Origin: Paratinospora sagittata
Lineage: Eukaryota > Streptophyta > Magnoliopsida > Ranunculales > Menispermaceae
Direction of reading: 5' to 3'
Assembly: GCA_035771175.1 (NCBI GenBank)
Contig: CM069608.1
Coordinates: forward strand, 27,038,519-27,102,518
Length of the DNA stretch: 64,000 bases
This document shows, in pieces, positions 50,101-62,836 of this stretch. The translations under genes and the position numbers were made by a program. Position 1 is the stretch's first letter. Every line of letters starts with the position of its first letter. The notes beneath the pieces were generated by a model. That model was not told where the DNA came from. It ran no database searches and was given only the letters and a program-made list of their open reading frames with translations.

Positions 50101-51865
50101 TGTATTCTCCTTGAAGATATGGAGACACTATCTTTATGGAGAGAAATTTGATCTATACTCTGATCATAAGAGCTTGAAGTACATCTATACACAAAAGGAG
50201 TTAAATTTGAGGCAAAGGAGATGGATGGAATTGCTGAATGATTATGATTTTCAGTTGCATTATCACCCAGGGAAGGCCAACGTCGTCGCAGATGCTTTAA
50301 GTCGAAAATCTTACAAGAACGATGCAGAAAAAGCCCAGATGTACCAATTGATTGAAGATTATAATTTGGGTGTACAAAAAGGTGAAAATCAGATTTTCTT
50401 ATATAATATGAGCTGCAAGCCAGACCTACTACATAAAATTAAGGAAGGTCAAGCTCAGGATAGAAAATTGATAAAATGGGTGGCAGATGCAAGAGCCAAT
50501 AATGAAAATGCATATTTCAAGATCGATTCAAAAGGGTTATTAAGGTTCAGAGATCGAATTTGTGTACCTAGAATTGAAGAAATTAAAAAGATCTTATTTG
50601 ATGAGGCACATCAGACTAAATATACTTTACATCCTGGTGGAGATAAGATGTACCAAAATTTGAAGAAAAGCTACTGGTGGAAAGGTATGAAGAGAGATGT
50701 GGCCAAATATGTGTCTAAATGCCTTACATGTCAGCAAGTTAAGGCCGAACATAAAAGACCGTCTGGATTGTTACAACCTTTACAAATTCCTGAATGGAAA
50801 TGGGATAACATAGCAATGGATTTCGTCGGAGCTCTTCCTAGAAATCAAAAAGGTGAGGATAAAGTTTGGGTAATTGTGGATCGACTTACTAAAGTAGCGC
50901 ACTTCTTACCTATTAAATCCACAGATACAATTAGTAAACTGGGTGAGTTGTATGTTAAAGAGATTGTGAAGCTACACGGAGTGCCCAAATCAATAGTGTC
51001 AGATCGAGGTTCCTTATTCACATCTCAGTTCTGGCAGAGCTTACAGCGGGAATTGAGAACCAAATTAACCATGAGTACCGCCTATCATCCTCAGACAGAT
51101 GGTCAATCCGAAAGGGTTATTCAGATATTGGAAGACATGTTGAGAGCTTGTGTACTGGATTTCAAGGGAAATTGGAGTAAATACTTACACCTAGCAGAGT
51201 TTGCTTATAACAATAGTTACCAGGCAAGCATACAAATGGCTCCATATGAAGCTCTATATGGACGACCATGTAGGTCACCACTGTGTTGGGCCGATTGGGA
51301 AGATAAGGTACTTACAGGACCTGATATGATAATGGAAATGAGCGAGAAGATGAAGTTGATCCAGAAAAGGTTAGTTACAGCACAGAGTAGGCAGAAGAGC
51401 TACGCAGATAAGAGGCGCCGACCTCTAGAGTTCCAAAAAGGTGATAAGGTATTTCTGAGAATAAGCCCTCAAAAAGGCATCATGAGGTTTGGTAAGAAAG
51501 GGAAATTATCGCCTCGGTTCATTGGTCCGTTCAAGATCAGTGATAGAATTGGCGAGAATGCTTACAAACTAGACTTGCCAACTAGTTTATCCGCCATCCA
51601 CAATGTGTTCCACGTGTCGATGTTGCGAAAATATGAACCAGACCCTTCCCACACCATCGATTGGAAAGAAGTAAACGTACAAGCTGATGCCACCTATGAA
51701 GAAGGACCTTTACAGATCCTAGATTGGAAAGTTCATAGTTTGAGGAACAAAGACATTCCATTAGTTAAAGTGTTGTGGAAGCATCACGGAGTTGAAGAAG
51801 CCACTTGGGAACCTGAAAGTGAAATGAAGGCCAAATATGCCAACTTATTTCAAAGAACACTCTAG
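47129..51865 (+). CDS. Gag-pol polyprotein of element A, one internal stop codon
   Basis: One frame of 1578 codons plus stop, broken only by TAA at 49715-49717, where the family normally has lysine. The parts are 862 codons and, from the next in-frame ATG (49730), 711. Domains: Retrotrans_gag (about residues 120-290); CCHC knuckle [14 protein letters not shown] (about 378); aspartic protease [10 protein letters not shown] (about 467); RT with [15 protein letters not shown] and the VFVDD catalytic box (about 800); RNase H with [13 protein letters not shown] (about 49968); integrase zinc site ending CLTCQQVK, and core residues in [13 protein letters not shown] and QSERV; a GPF-type module (PRFIGPFKI); then a chromodomain ([19 protein letters not shown]). 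Start [11 protein letters not shown] follows the leader. Readthrough or complementation would be needed for activity. Confidence 0.9.
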
Positions 51866-52064
51866 GTAATTAATAGGACTCCATTCTGTGTGCGTACTAC
51901 CAATTCTTTCTTCAAACTTACCAATGGCTTGATAAACTTAATAAACTGCTAATGGAATATTTTCAACATTTTAGGTATTGAGGTACAACTGGTCAGCTGC
52001 GGAAAAAGTTTAACATCAGCAAGTAAGTAAGCTTAAACTTTAATTTCGGGACGAAATTTCTTTT

Positions 52065-52077
52065 AAGGCGGGAAGAA
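52065..52077 (+). promoter_or_regulatory. Polypurine tract of element A
   Basis: AAGGCGGGAAGAA directly before the 3' LTR. The same tract precedes the 5' LTR at 42944-42956. Confidence 0.75.
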
Positions 52078-53240
52078 TGTAATCCCCTGAAATTTCATGT
52101 ATGCCGATAGTCATTAATAGTCATAACAAATTGGCTAGAAATACTACTATTTTGTTATGCACTATTTGTAAGCTCATTGATCACATATATAGATCTAGAT
52201 GTATGAGTATATATGTTAACATGTATATCACAATCTCCTATCCAATATTCACAAAATATTAAGGACGGGGATTGTTAACCTGTAGACCTCTAGAACAGAA
52301 TGGTATTTTGCCCTGAAAAGGAACAGAACAAGAACAGCAAATATATGAAATATGTGTACAAGCACAAAGTTGCATGATCGCAGGAAGCACGCATAAATGA
52401 AAATGTTGTAAGTCTTGTACATTGATATAATTCTGAGCTGAATAACAAATACTCCTACACATATGTAATCCCCTGAAATAACGGACTGGGTGAAAACAAG
52501 AACCTCAGCCAAATTGCCACCCTTAAAAGGTTAACCACGTTGATGAAATCAGAGAAAAGAATCCTAATTACTCTCCAATTGGATTTGCAAGGATTCCTAG
52601 TGATCCTAATTACTCTCCAATTGGATTTGCAAGGATCCCGAGTGCCAACTCCACAAGAGATCTCCTTCAAAGTTGATTTTATCTCCAAGTAAACTGATTC
52701 TAGGGTTTATCTCGATCAATCTCAATCATACATAAGCTAACTCTGATTTTCGTTCTTCTCTCACGAACCAGTGACTGAAGCGCGAAGAACGGCAAGAATC
52801 CGCAGCAGTACCCACGGTGAGCAATCTCTCTTCTTCTTATTATTATTTTTCTCTTCTCTCTTCCTTTTCGCACCATAGCTATTCCCTGTTTTCACTGCCA
52901 TAAACGTAACGACAAGCAACCATTTCTCTTCCTCCTTCTCCTCTTTCTTTGCCGCCAAACTCTCAGCACAGAGATGCTTGAGCCACCGACCTCAAAATCT
53001 CGATCTTCATCTTTAAGATCTTCAAGATCTTCTCATTCATCTTAGAACGCCATCTGATCTTTAATGGCGCCTTCAATACAGATTCTCAGCACAGAGATGC
53101 TTGTGTTTTCGTTCTTCTTTTAACCAACAAGAAATATCTTTACCTTCCGTAACAACCGATCTTGGAAAAACTCAGTCGATCTCATCGTCCGCGATGAAAG
53201 GATCGAGTGCACAAACAAGAAGCAGAAACCCCAAAACCCT

Positions 53241-53307
<67 letters not shown>

Positions 53308-55453
53308 CGGCTCGTCGGAAACCTCAAACCCTAGCCATGGCCTCTCGGAAGGTCTTATCTTCTCTACAACCACCGTCATTAACTCCGCTCTCTTCTTCTT
53401 CTTCTTCTTCTTCTTCTTCTTCTTCTCCTTCTTCTTCTTCTTCTTCCCCTTTCCTAATCCCCTTTTCTTTTCTTTTTCTTTTAAAAAAAAAAGTACTTAA
53501 GATGTATAAAAGAGCTCAAACTTGCATTTAACGTCATTCTCATTATCATATCATATGGATGTAGAAACCCATAACCACATTGGTGCTATTGATATCATTG
53601 CTCACTTGTTTTCTTCGTCATTCAATCTGCAAGTGTTATTTATTTATTTATTTTTATTTCTTCTTCTTTTCTTTTAAGCAACCCAATCTAGATTATCATA
53701 TTATATGTATAATATTAGCTAAGTTATATTATGGTATAAAATTAACTAGCTATCATCATATTATATGATGATATGGTATAATATTAACTAAGTTAATATT
53801 AGCTAAGTTACCATAATATTGGCTAATATTAGCTAAGTTATCATCATATTACATTATATGTATAATATTAGCTAAGTTATCATCATACTATATGTATCAT
53901 CATATTATACATATATCAAGTGGAAGTTTATTAACTAAGTTATATTATATGTATAATGTGACCACTACCATACAACATAGACATGTATGCACATTATATT
54001 AATATAATATAATACAAAACAATTGATTAACGTGTGATTTATGCGTTGATAGGTTGATAACGTCCAACGTCGAGGAATCTCAACACATTTGGAATTTAGC
54101 GATTCAGGTGGGGATGATTCTAGACCTTCATAATATTTTATTTTGATATATGGATAGGAATATTAAATTAATTAGGTCTATAATATCATTATATTGCTTA
54201 TGCATGCCTATTGTACGTGATGTTATTTATACCATGCTGTGATTAATAGCCATGATGATATGTGTCAACATGACTTATGGTTTTGATTAGATGATAATTA
54301 GATGCATGAAATTTATATGATATTTGAGACTCATTTATAATTATAAGGTCGGATAATGAAACGTATGACTTGGAATATTGATATAGTAAGGTTCATGTGT
54401 TAATACTATTATATTTGGCATTGTGACATGATACTATATGTAGTGGAATTTGAATATGGTTTGTGAATACAATTAATAGCATGATTATGTTGTATTTATG
54501 GTGTGACATCACTAAAGAACACTATTAAGATAAAAATCACACATATGGGCAGTTATTCTAAGGAATATTGCCATTTATTATTGTGGGGCAGTTATTCTTA
54601 GGAATATCGCCAATGTTTATTATGGGGCAGTTATTCATGATGAATATCGTCAATGGAGTTCTAATTTTTGGGTAGTGCCACCCTGTGTTTGATTTCCTAA
54701 AGGTACGTGATTTAGAACGTGGTAAAATTCTCGACTCAAACAATCTAATGTTGCAACGATTAATGTGTGAAACTTGTTTGTAACGTTCTTGTGTATATAT
54801 CATAATAAAATGTTGTGAATTGTTTAGATGACCCACTGGGCTTTCAAGCTTACCCCTATTTTTCACATGCAGGTACTTAGAAAATAAAGTAGCAAGTTGT
54901 GACGTGGTTCAGTGATAGGGGTAGGATGGAAATCTGGACAATATTTTAATTAGAGAATGAGTTAATTACTTGTTTAATTTCGTGAACTTTTATTTAGTAA
55001 GGGTTGTATTGACATTAGAGATTTTGATAAAATCTTTTTATGATTATTGAAGGAATCATGATTTATTTTAAATATATGTGCCTTGGACTTGAATTCTATT
55101 TGACGAATGTATTTAAGATATTGTGTCTATGATGGATGGACAAGGGCAAGTACCCTCATAATTCACTATAGAAATTGGTATAGTGGAATTATGTGGTCCT
55201 TGGCATGAAGATAATACAAATTGGTATTCGTTTATCTTAACAAGTAAGTTGGTTAAAAAAAAAATATAGATATATGTATTTAAATTCATAGTGTTTCAAA
55301 TTTTATTACGCATACAATGATTATGGGTTAAGATAGACGGATACGAATAACATCTCGATTTTCAGTGGTTATTCTCGATAAAATTAAAATATTTATTTTA
55401 CAAAAAATAAATAAATAAATAAATAAACAAGTTTTGAAAATCGGGGTGTTACA
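52078..55453 (+). repeat. 3' LTR of element A (3376 bp)
   Basis: Colinear with 42957-46325. Differences are mainly single bases plus lengths of (CT)n and (TCT)n. The end GGGTGTTACA is followed by TAATG of the element B LTR. Confidence 0.9.
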
Positions 55454-56228
55454 TAATGAGATGTTGTGGCTACCTTGTAACGGTCATACAAGGGTTAGAC
55501 CCGCTCTCGTGCCTTGCGGAGGAGGGAGATTGTGCATGGTGTTATTGAATTGGGTCATGAGAAGTTGTGTCTACCTTGTACGACCATACAAGGGTTAGAC
55601 CCGCTCTCTTGCCTTGCGGAGGAGGGAGATTGTGCATTATGTTATTGAAAATCATGAAATTTATGATGTTGACATGTACAATATATTCATTGAATGATGC
55701 ATGTGTTGAATAAGTGTTTGAAATGATTTTAAATGTCATATTTCTATAAATGTATATAATTGTCATCTCAAGAACTATATTCACTGAGCTGTTGATTGCT
55801 CACCCCATTTACTCCAACATTTCAGGTATTAAGTCGAAGGGAAAATGAACTTGTCTGGTATGTGTATGTATGCTTGGAGGAAATAGATTATATTTTTGTT
55901 ATTTTGATATGTATACTTATCACACAGTATATATATATGTAATACCATCTAGATGGGTTGTGTGATAATATTATATGAGGAAATGAGATGATCATAGATA
56001 TTTATCAGGTGAGAATTTAATTTGTGGAATGACTGGAATGAATGTGAGTGGAATGATTAGCTATATTGGATTTGATTTGTGATATAAAAAAAAATATATT
56101 TTAAGTTTGGGATGAATTGTGAAAGTACGTGAAGGCTTACAGTGTATTGTATACTGTATATGGGTATGTACAGTGTATAGTACATTGTGCCGGTCATGAC
56201 GTCAGCCTACGTCAGGGGCGTCGTGACA
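55454..56228 (+). repeat. 5' LTR of element B, right part
   Basis: Matches 62061-62831 with about a dozen differences. It holds two hairpin units (55473-55493, 55574-55593), the CTCAC...TTTCAG module at about 55800-55826, and TGACGTCA at 56197-56204. It ends GTCGTGACA, 4 bases before the PBS. Confidence 0.85.
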
Positions 56229-59200
56229 ATATTGGTATCAGAGCCTTAAGTTTAAAATTCTTAAAAAGATAAAAGCTTTATGATATTATGATTGTTTGTA
56301 CGGGTATACATATGGGTAGTCCTATTATGTGGAGCCAAATCCAATAGGTTATCTTGACTGAGAATCACCCGTGTCGGTAAATTTCAGATTTGGAAACGAA
56401 TAGTCAAGATTAACAATGCAAATTGCTGATCACGAAAGGATCAGAAGGCTGAAAGAAAAAGAATTGGATGTAAGCAAGTGATAAGAAATTATATAACTCA
56501 TATATGGCTACGAACTACCCAACAACACTGCAATGCACAGCTTACGAGCTTGTGGCAAAGTTGCAATGTGAGAAAGATAAAAGCTTGAACCATTGATAGC
56601 TGATGTGGATGCTAATGGTGTGAGTACTTCTATAAAAACATATTTAGTTAAGACTGAAGTAAACATAAATAAATAGAATGTCTCAATGATAAGCCAGAAG
56701 AAATGTAAAGATGTGAAAGTTATGGAAACTTTCAGGAGAAGAGACTCTCCTATCTTAACTGGCAGTCTGATAATAGATGGAGCAAAGAATTTGCTACTCT
56801 GAGTGGAAACCATCTTAGAGAATGATTAAGTCTCTGCAAATGATAAAGCACGTTAGCTAAGTTTAAGCTACCTGATGATAAGAGATGATATAAAAGTGGG
56901 TTAAGGACTCCTGAGATGATTAAGGCATGAGATTAATTAAAGAAGCTATTTTACGAGGACTTCTATCATTATGCTGACAGTGATTTAAGGCATGAAAAAG
57001 TTTATCTTGTTAAAATGTAGTGACATGCCTAACCATAAATGCAAACATGAATTAAATAGACTGGTATAGTTTATTGTTGGAATGGATATTCTGAGAAGGA
57101 TAAGGATCGAGAATAAATTTTGGAATCCTATACAACAGATTTGATAATTGTTGGGTTACAACTATATACGCAAGTTGTGAGGCAGACTATAAACTTTCGG
57201 GTCAGCCAATGCTGTGGTGAAATTGTTAACCCCAGCAATAGCTTGCACTGCCGTGTTATCAACACCAGTGTTAGGTAAAAAGAGAAATAAGCAATGTGAG
57301 GAAATGTTAGGGGCAATAATATAGTATTGGGTCAGGTATAAGAATGGGAAAAAGAGAAATGATGTTAACGACTTATGAAAACAAGAAGTGGTTTCCATTG
57401 CCTAAGCAGGAGTCACAGACTGAGTAAATTGTATCTCGACCTGAACTTGTCTATTAAAAAAAAGATGTGTTAATGCCCATTTAGTCGATATGGAATGCGC
57501 CAATCTTTTTATCAATGTGACTCCACCAGATTTAGAAAATAAATGATAGTAAATGAAAGACCAGATCCAGAGAGTAGTAAGACGCTGAGAACAGGTATGA
57601 TCAACATTTTGTTATTGTGGATATTCTGATGTATTGTTGGATCTACCTGGTCCTTTATCTCTAGTGATATGGTAGACAAATTGTATTATCTGCTGTTATA
57701 AAAATGCATCATTGATTGTGAGTATGTCTACAGGAGAAAGAATCTATCATGATATGGTTAGCAAATAATATGTGGAATAAATATGAGGGTCATCAAGTAA
57801 GTATGGACTTTAGAATATGAAGTTTTTGGAATTAGATGCTTTGTTGGATATGATTGGCTGGCTACCTATCACGCCAGTTGGAACGTCTCTCCGAAAAGAA
57901 GTACTATTCTGCATAAGTGGAAAATTCTCATTTTGAATCTCGAGAAATTCATAGCCTCAAAATATTATATCTCAGATAAGATGGTTATTGACGAGGACAT
58001 AGAGAATATGGCTAGTACAAAGTCATTTAGAGTAACGTAATAAGGCATACAGTTGATTAAAATTTCTGTGGTGAGTTGGTATAGTGGAATATTCTCTGCT
58101 GAAGTATTAAAATTGCTACCTGCAAAGGAGATTGATATCATATAAAACTGATGCTAGTATAATATGTATCTCCATATCTTCATATAACGAGTACTTGAGG
58201 AATTGTGAGGATTTCTGGCGTAGGTAAATGTGTTAATGAGCAAAAGATTTATTATCCTTGATATGTCACCTTGGATAGCATTTGTGATAATATGGCAAGA
58301 AAGTATAATGAAATATATTTAAGTATGAATTATTGTTAACTGAGCAGGATAACAATAAAGAATGAATATCCTTTACCATGGATAGATAGTCGAATTCGAT
58401 TAACGAAATGGAGCCAAAGTTTCGTTAAGATCATTTTGAGATCTAGGCACCATCAGTTAAGCATTTGAGAAAATGATGTAATGCAAACTATTTTAAGACA
58501 AGACATGGATATTATGAAATTTTGGTAACCTTGATTACTGTGTCAATCACGTTGATAGGAGTGATGCAGTGGGTATATGAACCATATCTTGATCATTACG
58601 TAGTCTTCGATGATGATATGTGCAAGTGTCCCAAGAAATGAGAGGAACATGACTAGCACATCGGCATTATCTTGTAGTCACTAAGAGAGCAGCGGTTGAG
58701 TGCCAAGCTTGGTGAATATGAGTTTTGAATAGACTTGAGATAAAAAATTTTGGATCCTGTGACTAGTTTAAATAGTATCGTTAAGGATGTTGCGAAGGTC
58801 AAAGTGATCATAGTACTGTGACAACTGATGTCAATGATAGAAATTAGAAGTTCTCTGGTATTCGATGTATGTTATAGAACGTGTGTGGAAAGATCCTTGA
58901 AGCTATCTGTTCCACTCACGAAACTAAGCCAAATGAATGTTATAGAATGTGTGGACCGTTGTGCATGGGGAAGCCCTCACAGTATTAAATGGTATTTTGA
59001 TTTCCAGAACCTGGAAGTACATTGTGATTGATGAATATCACGTACAGATCTGGATTGTGCATTAATAAAAAGGATAAGTTAATTACTTGTGTCTCCAGAT
59101 ATTTGGTAGTGCACAAAAATAACTATCCTGAGAGTGAATAAAAAGTATTTGGTAGTGATTTGATGAGAGCATTGCCTTTCTAATAAAAGATCACGCTATC

Positions 59201-60494
59201 TTCAGATTTTAAGAGTCTGAAGTAATTATTTGAAAATATGAGGTAATAAATGTGGCAAGAATTCCCAAAGGATTTGATTTTATATGGAATTATTATCCTG
59301 GGAAAGGCCAAGATGTTGCTGAGGCATTGAGCAGGAAACAGGCTGAAACTGGAGTAGCACCTATTAGTGAGGCCATAAATGGAGATTGTTTGTGAATGAG
59401 AGTTACAGTTATGAGTGTACTCTCTATTACTCCATGTGTTGATATTTGTGCTCGAATGCATGTTCAGCTAATTGATACTCATATTCAGAGAGTAAGATTT
59501 ATGAGACGAGTATGATATCAGTATGAAAGAGTATGAACTTGGTAATATGGATTGTGTTAAATAAAGATGGGATTCAAATGGTATCTTATGGGTTATAGGT
59601 AGAAATGATACCAGTTGGATAACCATTATTAGTGGACTGGTAAGTCTATATATTCTTCCAATGAAGACCAGAATTCTATTGATAGACTGAGCAGATTGTA
59701 TATGTGTAAGATAGAGAGATTTGATGGGAGTACTCAGATATTTTTCATGCCGGATTAAGATCCGAAGATTGTGTCGAGATCTGATATATGATGCTGACTC
59801 GTATTGGTACTCATCTCCTTCTCAGTGTGATATGTACTCTCAGACTGGTTGACAGACTGAGAGAGTAACTTTGATGCTTGCGAGCATGCTCGGGTCTGGT
59901 ATACGTGAATTTTGGTGAACGTTGGAAGGAATACTTTATGTGTGTAAACTTATGTGTATAAGCAACTATGATAATAGCATAACGATGGCACTTGATAATA
60001 AGCCTTATAGATCTCCAACTTGTTTATTTGAAAGTATGGAGTTATTGTTATTGGTGCCAGATGATATTAGTACATACACAAGGTTTGTATATCGACCTTG
60101 AAATGTATTGTGGCTGATTCAGTTTTGTTAAGGGTCTTACCACAGAAAAGCCAAATGAGATTTGGAATAAAAAAAGAAAGCTCGCACCGCGATTTGTTGG
60201 ACCAGTAGAATCCTTGATAGGATGGTCCATTGGCTTACTGATTCGTTCTACTGTCACAATTGATAGGTGTCCGTAACATTTTTTATATATTGATGTTGTG
60301 GAACTATCATTCGGATTCCATATATGTTATGGTTATAACTCAACTCTAAGTTGGGGAGGATACCATGTATCAAGAAGAGCAAACATGGGAGCTGAATTAT
60401 AAAATACGGGAGCAGTTTTCTAGAATTGAGTATCACTTGAGGAATAGTCCTTGAGTCTAAATTTCGAGGACTAAATTCCTTAAGTTGGGAAGAT
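56229..60494 (+). pseudogene. Dead internal region of element B (gypsy gag-pol remains)
   Basis: The PBS TGGTATCAGAGC is at 56233-56244. No ORF above about 100 codons exists. Fragments still show a gypsy origin: GYDWLATYHAS (about 57850, end of the protease region), VVFDDDM as a changed RT box (about 58600), PGKAKMLLRH-like remains of the RNase H end (about 59300), and DPKIVS plus a QTG-like integrase piece (about 59760-59860). The PPT is TTGGGAAGAT at 60485-60494. All domains are broken by many stops and shifts. Confidence 0.7.
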
Positions 60495-62831
60495 TGTAAC
60501 ACCCCGTAAATTTAATTAAATACATACGTTGACGTACACGTATATCGAGATGTATAATACACGTATTTTATACGTATGAGCTAAACATACGCATGATAAT
60601 ACACGTATTTTATACGTATAAGCTAAATATATGCATGTATGAAATACATGCTATAATTAAGGAATGTGAGCAAATAAATAAAATTATTAAATAAAGAATA
60701 TAAGTTTTATTAGTTGAATGGGTTGATTAATTAGATATGTGGATTGAGTTGAATTAAATTGATTAATTTATGAGGTTGGTTAATTAAAAATGTGGATTGG
60801 AGTATGATTGAAGGAATGAAAATGAAATATTAAGATGGGGAGTTGGTTAACTATTGGGACGAGGAGCATTAGATCATTATTAAGATAAAATATCAATTTT
60901 CTCAACTCAATCTCTTAAACGTTTATAAATATAAATAATAAAAAAAAAAATTTCTTTATATCTAGTTGTGTCCAACATGTGACCACTAGAATAAAAAAAT
61001 AAAAAAATAGAAAAATAAAAGAAGAGAAAGAGAAGTTGCTGAATGTGTAAAAAAGAAATAAAATAAAAGGAAAGGAAAATGAGAATTGAGAATGAGAAAG
61101 ACGAAGCAGAGAGGAAGACGGAGAAGAAGGAGAAGAAGAAAAAGGGGAAGCGCGCGATTCGAACGAAATTCGGACCGTCGGTAAGTAATTTTCACGCTTT
61201 TTCTTCGTAAAATTGATATCTAAGCTAGAAGTAAACTTTCTAGCAGAGTAATTTTGACTGTGGGAGCCGTTTTACGGCGTTTTAACAAATAAGGGTTTTG
61301 ACCCCAACGTGAATGAAACTCCGCTAGAAAGGTAGAAAAATGCTCCCTGGATTGTTAGAAACCCGAATATGTGGTTAGATTCAATTTTATGATTTTTGGA
61401 GCCCGTTGGATAATTTTAATACAATTTACATCTTTCGGATGAATAGTGAATAGTGAATAGTGGATAGTGGATAGTGGATAGTGAATAGTAAATAGTAAAT
61501 AGTAAATAGTAAATAGTAAAAGTAAATAGTGAATAGTGAATAGTAGTAAATAGTGAATAGTAAAAATGAATAGTGTTGTGAACAGTGATGTGCATCCAAT
61601 GAAACTCCGGTTTGAGATCATAGAATCGTAGAGAACTGAATTCCGGACGTTTCGATGCTAAGATTGTGATTTTTGGATATGATTTGATATTTTTAGTAGC
61701 TAACGATATGATAAATGGTGATTCTCATGATAATCTATGGTCATTTCAGTGTTTAAATTGAGAGCTTAAGGGCATGGATAAACGCTCTTGAGGAAGCAAC
61801 ATTGTTGCTTGATGTTAGAGAAACTCGTGTAACCACGGTGAGTATAGTTTTCTTGATTTGGTTCTTGTATGGCATTGTACGCATATAAACTGTTTGATTG
61901 TACGCATGTGATATTATATATAAGGCATTGAGTTTTATGGATCATGCAAACTGATTTTAGCATTGGAGTTTGTAATGATGAGGCTTTGCGATTCCTCATT
62001 GTCATTTCGTTAGGTCTGTCCTAACAAGGGTTGCGATCCTTGAAATGACTGTTACTTGGGTAATGAGATGTTGTGGCTACCTTGTAACGGCCATACAAGG
62101 GTTAGACCCGCTCTCGTGCCTTGCGGAGGAGAGAGATTGTGCATGGTGTTATTGAATTGGGTCATGAGAAGTTGTGTCTACCTTGTACGACCATACAAGG
62201 GTTAGACCCGCTCTCTTGCCTTGCGGAGGAGGGAGATTGTGCATTATGTTATTGAAAATCATGAAATTTATGATGTTGACATGTACAATATATTCATTGA
62301 ATGATGCATATGTTGAATAAGTGTTTGAAATGATTTTAAATGTCATATTTCTATAAATGTATATAATTGTCATCTCAAGAACTATATTCACTGAGCTATT
62401 GATTGCTCACCCCATTTACTCCAACATTTCAGGTATTAAGTCGAAGGGAAAATGAACTTGTCTGGTATGTGTATGTATGCTTGGAGGAAATAGATTATAT
62501 TTTTGTTATTTTGATATGTATACTTATCACACAGTATATATATATGTAATACCATCTAGATGGGTTGTGTGATAATATTATATGAGGAAATGAGATGATC
62601 ATAGATATTTATCAGGTGAGAATTTAATTTGTGGAATGACTGGAATGAATGTGAGTGGAATGATTAGCTATATTGAATTTGATTTGTGGTATAAAAAAAA
62701 AATTTAAGTTTGGGATGAATTGTGAAAGTACGTGAAGGCTTACAGTGTATTGTATACTGTATACGGGTATGTACAGTATATAGTATATTGTGCCGGTCAT
62801 GACGTCAGCCTACGTCAGGGGCGTCGTGACA
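60495..62831 (+). repeat. 3' LTR of element B (2337 bp), complete
   Basis: Uninterrupted reference copy of this LTR. In order: 47-bp tandem duplication (about 60535-60630), TATA-like TTTATAAATATA (about 60920), purine-rich leader, donor GTCG|GTAAGT at 61191, GAATAGT repeats (61440-61580), two hairpin units of about 100 bp (62061-62260), CTCAC at 62406-62410, TTTCAG ending 62432 and TGACGTCA at 62800-62807. Confidence 0.88.
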
Positions 62832-62836
62832 AGTTG

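Larger units (their letters stand above)
42957..55453 (+). mobile_element. Tekay-like Ty3-gypsy chromovirus (element A), young
   Basis: Two 3.37-kb LTRs (42957-46325 and 52078-55453) differ at about 25 places by eye. Between them are a tRNA-Met PBS, a leader, one gag-pol frame with a single internal stop and a PPT (52065-52077). A C-terminal chromodomain and the long LTRs place it with Tekay/Del chromoviruses. The sequence right of the 3' LTR is TAATG. The left side has A-family internal DNA instead, so no target duplication is left. Confidence 0.87.
41864..62831 (+). mobile_element. Gypsy-type element B with AGTTG target duplication, containing element A
   Basis: The 5' LTR starts TGTAACACCCC at 41864 and resumes at 55454 after the nested insertion. 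Then come a PBS (56233), decayed internal DNA (56229-60494) and the 3' LTR (60495-62831). AGTTG is found at 41859-41863 and 62832-62836, so both outer ends belong to one insertion. Without element A it would be about 8.5 kb. Confidence 0.87.

Noticed and set aside
56229..60494. Endogenous pararetrovirus
   Set aside because: Flanked by LTRs with PBS, PPT and a 5-bp target duplication, and the remaining motifs follow gypsy order.
62080..62200. Intrinsic transcription terminators or tRNA arms
   Set aside because: This is plant nuclear DNA, the stems are not followed by a U-tract, and no tRNA fold or anticodon arm fits.
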